A stretch of 64,000 nt of DNA from Pseudomonas sp. MAG733B (GCF_036884845.1 NZ_CP145732.1:1426001-1490000); one strand, 5' to 3'. Numbered from the stretch's first letter, positions 8,899 to 17,640 are shown. Notes: generated by a model from the letters alone, not told the origin. Numbers and translations are program-made.

Positions 8899-10500
8899 TT
8901 ATTTTTCGATGCTGACACCCGAGAACACGTTGCGACCGAACGGGCTGACTTTGAACCCTTCGATTTTGGCGCTCAACGGCTGGTTGACCGTCGAGTGGGC
9001 GACTGGCGTGATCGGTACCTGCTGCTTGAGGTACTGCTGCGCCTGTTTGTAGAGCAGGGTGCGCTGGTCGCGGTCGGTCACGACTTTGGCCTGCTTGATC
9101 AGCTTGTCGTAAGCCGGATCACACCACATGGAGTAGTTGTTGCCGCCAATGGCGTCGCAGCTGTACAGCGTGCCGAGCCAGTTGTCCGGGTCACCGTTGT
9201 CACCGGTCCAGCCGATCAGGCTGATGTCGTGCTCGCCGTTCTTGGTGCGCTTGATGTACTCGCCCCATTCGTAGCTGACGATCTTGACCTTGAGGCCGAT
9301 CTTCGCCCAGTCAGCCTGGAGCATCTCGGCCATCAACTTGGCGTTCGGGTTGTACGGGCGTTGGACGGGCATGGCCCACAGGGTGATTTCGGTGCCTTCT
9401 TTCACGCCGGCAGCCTTGAGCAGTTCCTTGGCTTTTTCCGGATTGTAGGCGGCGTCCTTGATGGTCTCGTCGTAGGACCATTGGGTCGGTGGCATGGCGT
9501 TGACCGCCAGTTGCCCCGCGCCCTGGTAAACGGCGTTGAGAATGCCTTGCTTGTTCACCGCCATGTCGAGCGCCTGGCGCACTTCGAGCTGGTCGAACGG
9601 CTTGTGGCGCACGTTGTAGGCGATGTAGCCGAGGTTGAAGCCTGGCTTCTCGATCAGTTGCAGTTTTGGGTCGTTCTTCAGCGCAGTCACATCGGCCGGG
9701 CGCGGGTGCAGGGTGATCTGGCACTCGTCGGCCTTGAGTTTCTGCACCCGCACCGAAGCGTCGGTGTTGATGGCGAAAATCAGGTTGTCGAGCTTCACGC
9801 GGCTCGGGTCCCAGTAGTGCTTGTTGCCGGTGTAACGGATGTTCGAGTCTTTCTGGTAGCTCTTGAACACGAACGGCCCGGTGCCGATCGGTTTCTGGTT
9901 AATGTCGCTCGGCTTGCCTTCGGCCAGCAGCTTGTCGGCGTACTCGGCGGAGAGGATCGCGGCGAAGCTCATGGCGATGTTCTGGATGAACGCGGCGTCC
10001 ACGCTGTTAAGCGTCATGACCACGGTCAGCGGCCCGGTCTTTTCGACCTTGGCAATGTTCTTGTTCAGGCTCATGCCGTTGAAGTAGGGGAACTCCGTCG
10101 GGTAGGCCTTACGGAAAGGTTGTTGCGGATCGAGCATGCGGTTGAACGTGAACAGCACGTCATCGGCATTGAAGTCGCGGGTCGGTGTGAAGTACTTGGT
10201 TGTATGAAACTTCACGCCTGGGCGCAGGTGAAAGGTGTACTTGAGGCCGTCTTCGGAAATATCCCAACTCGTGGCCAAGCCCGGTACGACATTGGTCGCG
10301 CCTTTTTCAAACTCTGCCAGTCGGTTGTACAGCGGCTCGGCGGCGTCGTTGTCGGTCGCGGTCGTGTACTGCGCCGTGTCGAAACCGGCGGGGCTGCCTT
10401 CCGAGCAGAACACCAGGCTGTTATTGGCGGCCTGGCTCATGGAGGTGGCGGCCAACAGACCGGTGCCCAGCAAAGCGGATAAAACCAAGGTATGGCGCAT
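8899..10500 (-). CDS. dppA: Peptide ABC transporter substrate-binding protein (DppA paralogue 2)
   Basis: Periplasmic family-5 solute-binding protein of 533 residues with a signal peptide of about 24 residues (ending SMSQA) and mature start ANNSLVFCSEGSPAGFD. It keeps the motif region GTGPFVFKSYQKDSNIRY. It is plainly a paralogue of the product of 10803-12428: most of the length aligns with long identical stretches such as NAMPPTQWSYD. That paralogue has a loop about eight residues longer near residue 320. The operon thus offers several binding proteins for one membrane channel. AAGAGAG before the ATG serves as ribosome site. Confidence 0.9.
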   Translation of the reverse strand: MRHTLVLSALLGTGLLAATSMSQAANNSLVFCSEGSPAGFDTAQYTTATDNDAAEPLYNRLAEFEKGATNVVPGLATSWDISEDGLKYTFHLRPGVKFHTTKYFTPTRDFNADDVLFTFNRMLDPQQPFRKAYPTEFPYFNGMSLNKNIAKVEKTGPLTVVMTLNSVDAAFIQNIAMSFAAILSAEYADKLLAEGKPSDINQKPIGTGPFVFKSYQKDSNIRYTGNKHYWDPSRVKLDNLIFAINTDASVRVQKLKADECQITLHPRPADVTALKNDPKLQLIEKPGFNLGYIAYNVRHKPFDQLEVRQALDMAVNKQGILNAVYQGAGQLAVNAMPPTQWSYDETIKDAAYNPEKAKELLKAAGVKEGTEITLWAMPVQRPYNPNAKLMAEMLQADWAKIGLKVKIVSYEWGEYIKRTKNGEHDISLIGWTGDNGDPDNWLGTLYSCDAIGGNNYSMWCDPAYDKLIKQAKVVTDRDQRTLLYKQAQQYLKQQVPITPVAHSTVNQPLSAKIEGFKVSPFGRNVFSGVSIEK

Positions 10501-10706
10501 GACGCTCTCTCTTGTTCAGTGTTTTGGCAATGGGCCTTCGTCCCGCTCGGGGACGTGGAGGCCTCATTGGTTTCAAGCCATGACGTGCAGCAAAACCGAT
10601 AGCCCACGCATGAGCTGGTCGGATCCCGACGGTATAATCCGTGGGTCCGGCAGTACATGCGAAGAGCCTTACAGACTCGTAGGAAAAGACGACGCGTCCT
10701 AACGGA

Positions 10707-10722
10707 CTGCTGTAGTCAGCAG
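10707..10722. other. Small hairpin in the dppA1-dppA2 gap
   Basis: CTGCTG and CAGCAG face each other around a four-base loop. It is weak. A TATAAT at 10633-10638 lies nearby on the plus strand but has no matching -35 and no gene downstream. The remainder of the 10501-10802 gap shows no gene. Confidence 0.25.
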
Positions 10723-10765
10723 ACGATTTGGATGTAGGCGAATTCCTGCTTTCTCGGTCGATAAA

Positions 10766-10796
10766 GTAACGGCGACGTCCAGGACGTCGCCGTTAC
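10766..10796 (-). other. Perfect 31-base palindrome just after the first dppA paralogue
   Basis: Fifteen bases (10766-10780) are perfectly complementary to 10782-10796 around a single central base. It begins six bases past the TAA of the upstream binding-protein gene on the minus strand and is followed by TTTATC, too short a T-run for a full terminator. The RNA would fold into a very stable hairpin that could protect the first binding-protein message from 3' exonucleases or give partial termination. Confidence 0.7.
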
Positions 10797-10802
10797 CCGA
10801 TC

Positions 10803-12428
10803 TTATTTGCTGACGCTGACGCCGTAGAAGGAGTTCAAGCCAAACGGGCTGATCTTGAAGTCCTGCACTTCGGCACGCATGGGTTGGAACACCGTCGAGT
10901 GAGCGATAGGTGTGTATGGAGCAGCGTCTTTGAGGACGTGTTGCGCCTGTTTGTACAGTTCGGTGCGCTTGGCCTGGTCAGAAGTACGCTTGGCTTCCTT
11001 GACGATGCCATCAAACTTCGGATCGCACCATTTGGAGAAGTTGTTGCCGCTCAGGGAGTCGCAACCGAACAGCACGTTCAGCCAGTTGTCCGGATCACCA
11101 TTGTCGCCGCTCCAGCCAATCAGCATTGCTTGCTGTTCGCCGCCTTTGGCGCGTTTGATGTACTCGCCCCATTCGTAGCTCTGGATTTTGACGTTCAGGC
11201 CGATCTTCTTCCAGTCGGACTGCAGCATCTCAGCCATCAGCTTGGCGTTCGGGTTGTACGGACGTTGTACCGGCATCGCCCACAGAACGATTTCGGTACC
11301 CTCTTTGACGCCAGCTTCCTTGAGTAGCGCCTTGGCTTTCTCAGGATCGTATTTGGCATCCTTGATCGTGGTGTCGTAGGACCACTGGGTTGGCGGCATG
11401 GCGTTGACAGCCAGTTGGCCTGCGCCCTGATAGACCGATTCGATGATCTGTGGCTTGTTGACCGCCATATCCAGCGCTTGACGCACTTTCAGATCGGCCA
11501 GCGGGTTTGGAACGGTTTGACCCTTGAGCTGCGGCATCACGTTGTAGGCGATGTAACCCAGGTTGAAGCCGGCCTGGTCAGGCAGCTTCAGGGCCTTGTC
11601 TTCGCGCAGCGCCTTCAGGTCGGCCGGGCGAGGGAACAGTGTGATCTGGCACTCGCCCTTTTTCAGCTTCTGGATACGTACCGACGGGTCGGTGGTGATG
11701 GCGAAGATCAGGTTGTCGATCTTCACGTCATCAGGCTTCCAGTAGTCCTTGTTCCCGGTGTAGCGGATGTTGGAGTCTTTCTGGTAGCTCTTGAACACGA
11801 ACGGACCAGTGCCGATCGGCTTCTGGTTGATGTCGGCAGCCTTGCCTTCCTTGAGCAGCTGGGCAGCGTACTCGGCGGACTGGACGGAGGCGAAGCTCAT
11901 GGCCATGTTCTGGATGAACGCAGCATCAACTTCTTTCAGAGTGAACTTGACGGTCTTGTCGTCGACTTTATCGATCTTGGTGATGTTGGTATCCATCCCC
12001 ATGTCGGTGAAGTACGGGAATTCAGTCGGGTACGCTTTGCGGAACGGGTCATCCTTGTTAATCATGCGATTAAAGGTGAACAGCACGTCGTCGGCGTTGA
12101 AATCACGAGTCGGCTTGAAGTACGGGGTGGTGTGGAACTTGACACCGTCACGCAGGTGGAAGGTGTACGTCAGGCCGTCATCGGAGACGTCCCAGCTGGT
12201 CGCCAGGCCAGGAATAACGGCGGTGCCGCCGCGCTCGAACTGAGTCAGGCGGTTGAACATGGTTTCTGCAGAGGCGTCGAAGTCGGTTCCGGTGGTGTAT
12301 TGACCTGGATCGAAACCGGCCGGGCTCCCTTCGGAGCAGAACACCAGATTGGTCGCAGCTTGAGCGAACGGTGCGGCGGCTAACAAGCTAGCGCCGACTA
12401 AAAACGGAATGACCGCTTGTTTAAGCAT
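10803..12428 (-). CDS. dppA: Peptide ABC transporter substrate-binding protein (DppA paralogue 1, first in operon)
   Basis: 541 residues from the ATG at 12428, which has GAGG seven bases upstream; an in-frame ATG at 12452 adds eight residues with no ribosome site. The signal peptide ends PFAQA near residue 24 and the mature protein starts ATNLVFCSEGSPAGFD. It is a family-5 periplasmic binding protein for di- or oligopeptides. Being first in the operon and backed by a 31-base hairpin, it is likely the most abundant product. The GACAACAA stretch upstream of the ribosome site is one base from the Hfq/Crc motif. Confidence 0.9.
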   Translation of the reverse strand: MLKQAVIPFLVGASLLAAAPFAQAATNLVFCSEGSPAGFDPGQYTTGTDFDASAETMFNRLTQFERGGTAVIPGLATSWDVSDDGLTYTFHLRDGVKFHTTPYFKPTRDFNADDVLFTFNRMINKDDPFRKAYPTEFPYFTDMGMDTNITKIDKVDDKTVKFTLKEVDAAFIQNMAMSFASVQSAEYAAQLLKEGKAADINQKPIGTGPFVFKSYQKDSNIRYTGNKDYWKPDDVKIDNLIFAITTDPSVRIQKLKKGECQITLFPRPADLKALREDKALKLPDQAGFNLGYIAYNVMPQLKGQTVPNPLADLKVRQALDMAVNKPQIIESVYQGAGQLAVNAMPPTQWSYDTTIKDAKYDPEKAKALLKEAGVKEGTEIVLWAMPVQRPYNPNAKLMAEMLQSDWKKIGLNVKIQSYEWGEYIKRAKGGEQQAMLIGWSGDNGDPDNWLNVLFGCDSLSGNNFSKWCDPKFDGIVKEAKRTSDQAKRTELYKQAQHVLKDAAPYTPIAHSTVFQPMRAEVQDFKISPFGLNSFYGVSVSK

Positions 12429-12442
12429 GGTGGCCTCATGAT

Positions 12443-12450
12443 TTGTTGTC
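12443..12450 (-). promoter_or_regulatory. Near-consensus Hfq/Crc site before the first dppA
   Basis: GACAACAA on the minus strand, seven bases from the GAGG ribosome site, differs from AANAANAA at one position. Offered as a weak candidate for catabolite repression of peptide uptake. Confidence 0.3.
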
Positions 12451-12623
12451 ATTTTTTAATTTTGAGGACGACCTCGTGAGTCGTGCCTGCGGATACTTAT
12501 GCAGGGGGCATACCCAATGCAAGATCTTGAGCGACTACAGGTCTTAAACGGTGGCACGAACGTACCTTAATGTCGCATATGTATAATTTTTGACGCATTT
12601 GACCGTTTGCGCGGCGTTTTTGC

Positions 12624-12791
12624 AGTGCAATCGTCGCACTTTTATGGTGCGTTAAAGCGTGGGGCTGCCCGCGCGTGGGGCGGGGTGTTACCTATTTATA
12701 CCCCGTCCTGTGGGGGTGGGTAGGGGTTAAATGGGAGTGGTTATTGTTGCACTCGTTTTGGTCGAAGGTGGGCAGTTGTACCAAGTGCAAC
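12624..12791. promoter_or_regulatory. AGTGCAA-type repeats upstream of the dpp operon
   Basis: In the 477-base gap between the operon and the SIMPL gene, GTTGCACT (12746-12753) and AGTGCAAC (12784-12791) form an inverted repeat with a 30-base spacer. A further AGTGCAA occurs at 12624-12630. This arrangement would suit a regulator that loops or binds pairwise. No regulator is named from sequence; in P. aeruginosa the homologous operon is repressed by PsdR, whose gene is not in this window. No clear sigma-54 promoter is seen. Confidence 0.35.
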
Positions 12792-12860
12792 TGATGTCGT
12801 TTTTCAGGGGTATTCCTGTCCGTTTCCAGAATCAGCATAGACGCAGTTTGCAAAAAAAAA

Positions 12861-12889
12861 GGCGACCACCGGAGTGATCGCCTTTTTTT
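12861..12889. terminator. Bidirectional terminator after the SIMPL gene
   Basis: GGCGACCAC pairs with GTGATCGCC (one non-Watson-Crick pair) around a four-base loop. There are nine A residues on one side and seven T residues on the other, so it can act in both directions. It lies just past the stop codon at 12906 on the minus strand. Confidence 0.85.
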
Positions 12890-12905
12890 GCCTGCGGGTT
12901 ACCGA

Positions 12906-13625
12906 TTAAGGCATCAGCACTTCAATCGAACCGTCAGCCGTCATGCTGACCTGGCTGGTACCGGCTTCCACTTCCGGGGTCACCGGGGCAGCGCCGTCCA
13001 TGCTCGCGGCTTTCATCATCATCGGCGCGCGCATATAGGGCTGCGGGTAGCCGTTGCTGTTGAAGTTCAGATTGACGATTTTGTAGCCCTTGCCACCCAG
13101 TGCGTCGGTCGCCAGTTGTGCGCGGGCCTTGAAGGCGGTCACGGCATCCTTGAGCAGGGTGTCTTCACTGGCCTTGCGGGTTGGCGTGGCGATGGCGAAG
13201 TCCATGCCGCCCATCTTCAGGTCGGTGAGCAGTTCGCCGGTCAGCTTCGACAGTGCGGCGAAATCGGTGCTTTCCAGGCGCAACTCGGCGCGTTCACGCC
13301 AGCCAGTGATTTTCTGGCCCTTGGCGTCGTAGATCGGGTAGCTGTTGCGGCTGCCCTGGCGCAGGGTGATGTCCTTGACTTGCTTGGCCTGGGCCAGCGC
13401 CTTGTTCATGGTGGTGCTGACGTCGGCGGCAAGTTTGGCCGGGTCGGTGTTTTGCTCTTCGGTGTAGAGGGTCACGATCATCAGGTCGCGAGCCACTTCC
13501 TGGCTGACTTCGGCGCGCAGGGAAATCTGGTTGTAATGAAGCTCGTCGGCAGCCAGGGCCGGGAGGCTGGCGACGGTGCCAACGCTCAGGGCGAGAAGGG
13601 CGGCGCTGCGGCGGAATGTGTGCAT
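12906..13625 (-). CDS. SIMPL (DUF541) domain periplasmic protein
   Basis: 239 residues with a 25-residue signal peptide (ending LPALA). The rest is a SIMPL/DUF541 domain, a fold found in periplasmic proteins, some linked to oxidative stress, whose biochemical role is unsettled. Features seen are the N-terminal half with DLMIVTLYTEEQNTDPAKLA and the central GWRERAELRLESTDF. Neighbours on either side are the peptide operon and roxSR, the same order as PA4494-PA4496 in P. aeruginosa (recalled). It stands as a single-gene unit ending at the bidirectional terminator. Confidence 0.85.
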   Translation of the reverse strand: MHTFRRSAALLALSVGTVASLPALAADELHYNQISLRAEVSQEVARDLMIVTLYTEEQNTDPAKLAADVSTTMNKALAQAKQVKDITLRQGSRNSYPIYDAKGQKITGWRERAELRLESTDFAALSKLTGELLTDLKMGGMDFAIATPTRKASEDTLLKDAVTAFKARAQLATDALGGKGYKIVNLNFNSNGYPQPYMRAPMMMKAASMDGAAPVTPEVEAGTSQVSMTADGSIEVLMP

Positions 13626-13747
13626 GAAAGCTCCTAAGGTGGTGCGCAGGTTTTTGACCGAGCCTGCGTGAAACCATCAGACTCTAGCTTTAATGATCCG
13701 GTTCGCACAGTTACAACTTCTATACAGATAACGCGTGCAGAGCTTTT

Positions 13748-13878
13748 TGTGGCGAGGGAGCTTGCTCCCGTTCGGCTGCGAAGCAGTCGCAAAATCGGTT
13801 GCAGGATTTCCCTGTTTTGCACAGTGAGATGGTAGGGGCCTGCTTCGCAGTCCAGCGGGAGCAAGCTCCCTCGCCACA
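13748..13878. repeat. REP pair, TGTGGCGAGGGAGC family
   Basis: A 131-base element with outer inverted copies TGTGGCGAGGGAGCTTGCTC and its complement. Inner imperfect complementary arms (GGCTGCGAAGCAGTC and GCCTGCTTCGCAG) add a second stem. It fills most of the gap between the SIMPL gene and roxS (13626-13986); the remainder should hold the two divergent promoters. Confidence 0.85.
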
Positions 13879-13986
13879 AAAGCATTATCAGTTTCGGCAT
13901 GTGGTCGTTTGCCGCACTTTCGCTTCTGAAGCCGCCGCTTGGTTATACTCCCTGCGATCCGCCTGGAGCGCTCATCAGGAGAGCTC

Positions 13987-15249
13987 ATGCTCGCCCCCGT
14001 TCAAATCACTTCCGCCACTCGCCAGAACCTCTGGCGGCTGACTTTCATCCGTACTTTGGTGCTGGCCGCCCAAGCCGGTTCCGTGGGTCTGGCCTACTGG
14101 CTCGAATTGCTGCCGCTGCCCTGGTTCCAATTGGCCGCGACCCTTGGTTGCTCGATGTTGTTGTGTGCATTCACGGCGATTCGCCTGCGCACTTCGTGGC
14201 CGGTCACCGAGTTGGAATACGCCGTGCAACTGGCCTGCGACCTGTTTATCCACAGCGCCTTGCTGTATTTCTCCGGCGGTTCGACCAACCCCTTCGTCTC
14301 TTATTACCTGGTGCCGCTGACCATCGCCGCCGTGACATTGCCATGGCGTTACTCAGTGATTCTGTCGGGCATCGCGCTGACGATGTACACCTTGCTGCTG
14401 GCGCGTTTCTATCCGTTGCAAACTTTCCCGATCGCCCGGGAAAACTTGCAGGTGTACGGGATGTGGTTGAGTTTCGCGCTTGCGGCGGCAGTGATCACTT
14501 TCTTCGCCGCGCGCATGGCTGAAGAGCTGCGCCGTCAGGAAGAGCTACGAGCGATCCGCCGCGAAGAAGGCCTGCGTGATCAGCAACTGTTGGCCGTGGC
14601 CACGCAAGCAGCAGGCGCCGCCCATGAACTGGGCACGCCGCTGGCGACCATGAGCGTATTGCTGAAGGAGATGCGCCAGGACCATCACGACCCGATGTTG
14701 CAGGACGACCTGAGCGTGCTGCAGGATCAGGTCAAGCTATGTAAAGAGACGTTGCAGCAACTGGTGCGCGCCGCCGAGGCCAATCGCCGGTTGGCGGTGG
14801 AGATGCAGGACGTCACCGACTGGCTCGACGAAGCGCTCAATCGCTGGCACCTGATGCGCCCGGAAGCCAGTTATCGCTTCCAGCGCCTCGGCCAGGGCAC
14901 CGTGCCGCGCATGGCACCGCCGCCAGACCTGACCCAGGCCTTGCTGAATTTGCTGAACAACGCGGCGGACGCCTGTCCCGAGGGTCTGCAAGTGACCCTG
15001 GACTGGAACGCCGAGGACATGACCATCAGCATCCGCGACCACGGTGCCGGTGTGCCGCTGGCGATTGCCGAGCAGATCGGCAAGCCCTTTTTTACCACCA
15101 AGGGCAAAGGTTTCGGCCTGGGCCTGTTTTTGAGCAAGGCCAGCGTGACACGCGCCGGCGGCTCAGTGAAACTCTATAGTCATGAAGAAGGCGGCACGCT
15201 CACCGAGCTGCGCCTGCCTCACGGCGCCCGAGGAGACGAACATGAGTGA
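13987..15249 (+). CDS. roxS: Redox-responsive sensor histidine kinase RoxS (RegB/PrrB family)
   Basis: Membrane sensor of 420 residues. About six membrane segments fill residues 20-175. They include GGSTNPF at 97-103, the highly conserved RegB quinone-sensing motif. The kinase core follows: phospho-acceptor His213 in AAHELGTPLATM, N box NLLNNAADAC at 321-330, G boxes DHGAGVP at 351-357 and GKGFGLGL at 373-380. The start at 13987 is set by AGGAGAG six bases upstream. The stop overlaps roxR by eight bases. In other pseudomonads RoxS-RoxR adjusts respiratory oxidases and cyanide tolerance to redox state; the family assignment is firm and the local targets are unknown. Confidence 0.92.
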   Translation: MLAPVQITSATRQNLWRLTFIRTLVLAAQAGSVGLAYWLELLPLPWFQLAATLGCSMLLCAFTAIRLRTSWPVTELEYAVQLACDLFIHSALLYFSGGSTNPFVSYYLVPLTIAAVTLPWRYSVILSGIALTMYTLLLARFYPLQTFPIARENLQVYGMWLSFALAAAVITFFAARMAEELRRQEELRAIRREEGLRDQQLLAVATQAAGAAHELGTPLATMSVLLKEMRQDHHDPMLQDDLSVLQDQVKLCKETLQQLVRAAEANRRLAVEMQDVTDWLDEALNRWHLMRPEASYRFQRLGQGTVPRMAPPPDLTQALLNLLNNAADACPEGLQVTLDWNAEDMTISIRDHGAGVPLAIAEQIGKPFFTTKGKGFGLGLFLSKASVTRAGGSVKLYSHEEGGTLTELRLPHGARGDEHE

Positions 15250-15802
15250 CGAAATCCAAGTCGAAGGCGAAGAACTGCCGCATTTGCTGCTGGTCGACGA
15301 TGACGCGACCTTTACCCGTGTGATGGCCCGCGCCATGGCTCGCCGTGGTTTCCGTGTGAGCACGGCCGGTTCCGCCGAAGAAGGCCTGGCGCTGGCTCAG
15401 GCTGATCTGCCGGATTACGCCGCACTGGACCTGAAAATGGACGGCGACTCGGGCCTGGTGCTGCTGCCCAAACTGCTGGAAATGGACCCGGAAATGCGTG
15501 TGGTGATCCTCACCGGTTATTCGAGCATTGCCACCGCCGTCGAAGCCATCAAGCGTGGCGCCTGCAACTACCTGTGCAAACCGGCAGACGCCGACGACGT
15601 ATTGGCCGCGCTGCTGTCCGAGCACGCCGACCTCGACAGCCTGGTGCCGGAAAATCCGATGTCCGTGGACCGCTTGCAGTGGGAACACATCCAGCGCGTG
15701 CTGACCGAGCACGAAGGCAACATCTCCGCCACTGCCCGCGCCCTGGGCATGCACCGCCGCACGCTGCAGCGCAAACTGCAGAAACGCCCCGTTCGCCGCT
15801 GA
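15242..15802 (+). CDS. roxR: Redox response regulator RoxR (RegA/PrrA family)
   Basis: 186 residues. The receiver domain has acidic residues D20/D21, phospho-acceptor Asp63 (ALDLKMDGDS) and Lys113. A short linker leads to a Fis-type helix-turn-helix (about 145-182, GNISATARALGMHRRTLQRK). This compact layout is that of RegA/PrrA/ActR proteins. The ATG at 15242 lies inside the end of roxS, so the pair is translationally coupled. Confidence 0.93.
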   Translation: MSDEIQVEGEELPHLLLVDDDATFTRVMARAMARRGFRVSTAGSAEEGLALAQADLPDYAALDLKMDGDSGLVLLPKLLEMDPEMRVVILTGYSSIATAVEAIKRGACNYLCKPADADDVLAALLSEHADLDSLVPENPMSVDRLQWEHIQRVLTEHEGNISATARALGMHRRTLQRKLQKRPVRR

Positions 15803-15845
15803 ACCTGCGCTGAACGAATGCGGGCCGCTCCTCGCGACAAACCGG

Positions 15846-15865
15846 ACCGATCATCTATGATCGGT
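15846..15865. other. Perfect hairpin upstream of the ABC transporter gene
   Basis: ACCGATCA and TGATCGGT enclose a four-base loop, 34 bases before the next start codon. No T-tract follows, so it is either a weak end signal for roxR or an operator for the following gene. Confidence 0.35.
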
Positions 15866-15899
15866 TCGTGCGTGTACTTTTCTCTATCGAGCCTTATCC

Positions 15900-17627
15900 A
15901 TGAATCAGAACGCTGAGTATTCCGCGGTCAACGATGCTGTGCGCGGGCAGTTTTTTCGTAAAGTGTGGGCGATGATCACGCCTTATTGGCAGAGTGAAGA
16001 GAAGGTCAAGGCCTGGACGCTGTTGATCGCGGTGATTGCGCTGTCGCTGATCAGCGTGGGGATCTCGGTGTGGTTCAACACCTGGTACAAGGACTTCTAC
16101 AACGCGCTGCAACAGAAGGACGAAGCGGCGTTTTGGCGGCTGATTCTGTACTTCTGCGCGATTGCGGCGGTGGCGATTGTCGGCGCGGTGTACCGCCTCT
16201 ACCTCACCCAGATGTTGACGATTCGCTGGCGGGCCTGGCTCACCGAAAAGCATTTTTCCCGTTGGCTCAGTGACAAGAATTACTACAAGCTGGAGCAGGG
16301 CGGTTACACCGATAACCCGGACCAGCGGATTTCCGAAGACCTCAACAACTTCACCTCCAACACCCTTGAACTGGGTATCGGGCTGCTGCGCAATATCGTC
16401 AGCCTGGTGTCGTTCTCGATCATTCTGTGGGGCGTGTCGGGCAGTATCGAAGTCTTCGGTATTACCATTCCCGGCTACATGTTCTGGTGCGTGCTGGTTT
16501 ACGCGGTGGTCGGCAGCTGGTTGACGCATTTGATCGGTCGTCGCCTGATCGGTCTGAACAACCAACAACAACGCTTCGAAGCCGACCTGCGTTTCTCCAT
16601 GGTGCGGATTCGAGAGAATGCCGAAAGCATCGCGTTGTACAACGGCGAACCGAACGAAAACCGCCGGCTGAGCGGCCGCTTCGGGATGGTCTGGCATAAC
16701 TTCTGGGACATCATGAAGGTGTCCAAGCGCCTGACGTTCTTCACCGCCGGTTACAGCCAGGCGGCCATTATTTTCCCGTTCATCGTGGCTGCGCCGCGTT
16801 ACCTCTCGGGCAAGATCGAACTCGGTGAGTTGATGCAAATCAGCTCGGCGTTCGGCAACGTGCAGGAAAGTTTCAGCTGGTTTATCAGTGCCTATCAAAG
16901 CCTCGCTTCATGGCGCGCCACCTGCGATCGTCTGCTCAGTTTCCGTCAGGCCATGACCGACAACGAGGAGCGCGCACCGGCCATCGACGTGCAGAACACG
17001 GGCTCGGCCTTGAAGATGCACAACCTTGGGCTGGATCTCGCTGACGGCCGTCACTTGCTGACCAATGCCGACATGACCGTGGAAGAGGGCGAGCGCGTGA
17101 TGCTCAGCGGTCGCTCCGGCAGCGGCAAGTCGACGCTGTTGCGGGCGATGGGGCACTTGTGGCCCGCAGGCCACGGCAGCATTCGCCTGCCGGCGGCGCG
17201 GTATCTGTTCCTGCCGCAAAAACCGTATCTGCCAATCGGCACATTGCGTGAGGCGCTGAGTTATCCACAGGCCGGCGATACGTATCCGAACGAGCGCTAC
17301 GTGCACGTCCTGGAAACCTGTCGCTTGCCGCATCTGGTGGGACGTCTCGACGAAGCCAACCATTGGCAGCGCATGCTTTCCCCGGGTGAGCAGCAACGCC
17401 TGGCCTTTGCCCGCGCGCTGCTGTATGCGCCGCAATGGCTGTACATGGACGAAGCGACGTCGGCGATGGACGAAGAGGATGAAGCGTCGCTGTACCAAGC
17501 GCTGATCGATGAGTTGCCGGGACTGAGCATTGTCAGTGTCGGCCATCGCAGCAGTCTCAAGCGCTTCCATCCACGGCATGTGCGGATCGAGAACGGCCAT
17601 TTGGTGGACCAGACCGTGACCGCATAA
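15900..17627 (+). CDS. ABC transporter fused permease/ATPase, YddA/SbmA-BacA-like
   Basis: 575 residues. The N-terminal 330 residues form an SbmA/BacA-like membrane domain with about six segments, starting with the WFNTWYKDFYNALQQKD stretch typical of this group. The C-terminal ATPase has Walker [10 protein letters not shown] at about 404-412, signature LSPGEQQRL near 494 and Walker B WLYMDEATSAMD near 515. The signature reads LSPGE and not LSGGQ, as usual in the ABCD/YddA group. Related proteins move long-chain acyl compounds, cobalamin or peptides, but this subfamily's substrate is not established. It is a single-gene unit ending in a REP pair. Confidence 0.85.
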   Translation: MNQNAEYSAVNDAVRGQFFRKVWAMITPYWQSEEKVKAWTLLIAVIALSLISVGISVWFNTWYKDFYNALQQKDEAAFWRLILYFCAIAAVAIVGAVYRLYLTQMLTIRWRAWLTEKHFSRWLSDKNYYKLEQGGYTDNPDQRISEDLNNFTSNTLELGIGLLRNIVSLVSFSIILWGVSGSIEVFGITIPGYMFWCVLVYAVVGSWLTHLIGRRLIGLNNQQQRFEADLRFSMVRIRENAESIALYNGEPNENRRLSGRFGMVWHNFWDIMKVSKRLTFFTAGYSQAAIIFPFIVAAPRYLSGKIELGELMQISSAFGNVQESFSWFISAYQSLASWRATCDRLLSFRQAMTDNEERAPAIDVQNTGSALKMHNLGLDLADGRHLLTNADMTVEEGERVMLSGRSGSGKSTLLRAMGHLWPAGHGSIRLPAARYLFLPQKPYLPIGTLREALSYPQAGDTYPNERYVHVLETCRLPHLVGRLDEANHWQRMLSPGEQQRLAFARALLYAPQWLYMDEATSAMDEEDEASLYQALIDELPGLSIVSVGHRSSLKRFHPRHVRIENGHLVDQTVTA

Positions 17628-17640
17628 ACACCATGCCCCG

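Noticed and set aside
8869..10482. 537-codon open frame on the plus strand
   Set aside because: Antisense to the second dppA paralogue; the binding protein has signal peptide, ribosome site and family similarity.
10633..10638. TATAAT on the plus strand
   Set aside because: No -35 at a suitable distance and no plus-strand gene follows.
10235..10702. 155-codon plus-strand frame crossing the dppA1-dppA2 gap
   Set aside because: Mostly antisense to the dppA paralogue, with no ribosome site and no family pattern.
12429..12905. Sigma-54 promoter for the peptide operon
   Set aside because: TGGCACG at about 12552 lacks the GC/TTGCA partner at the right spacing and points away from the operon.
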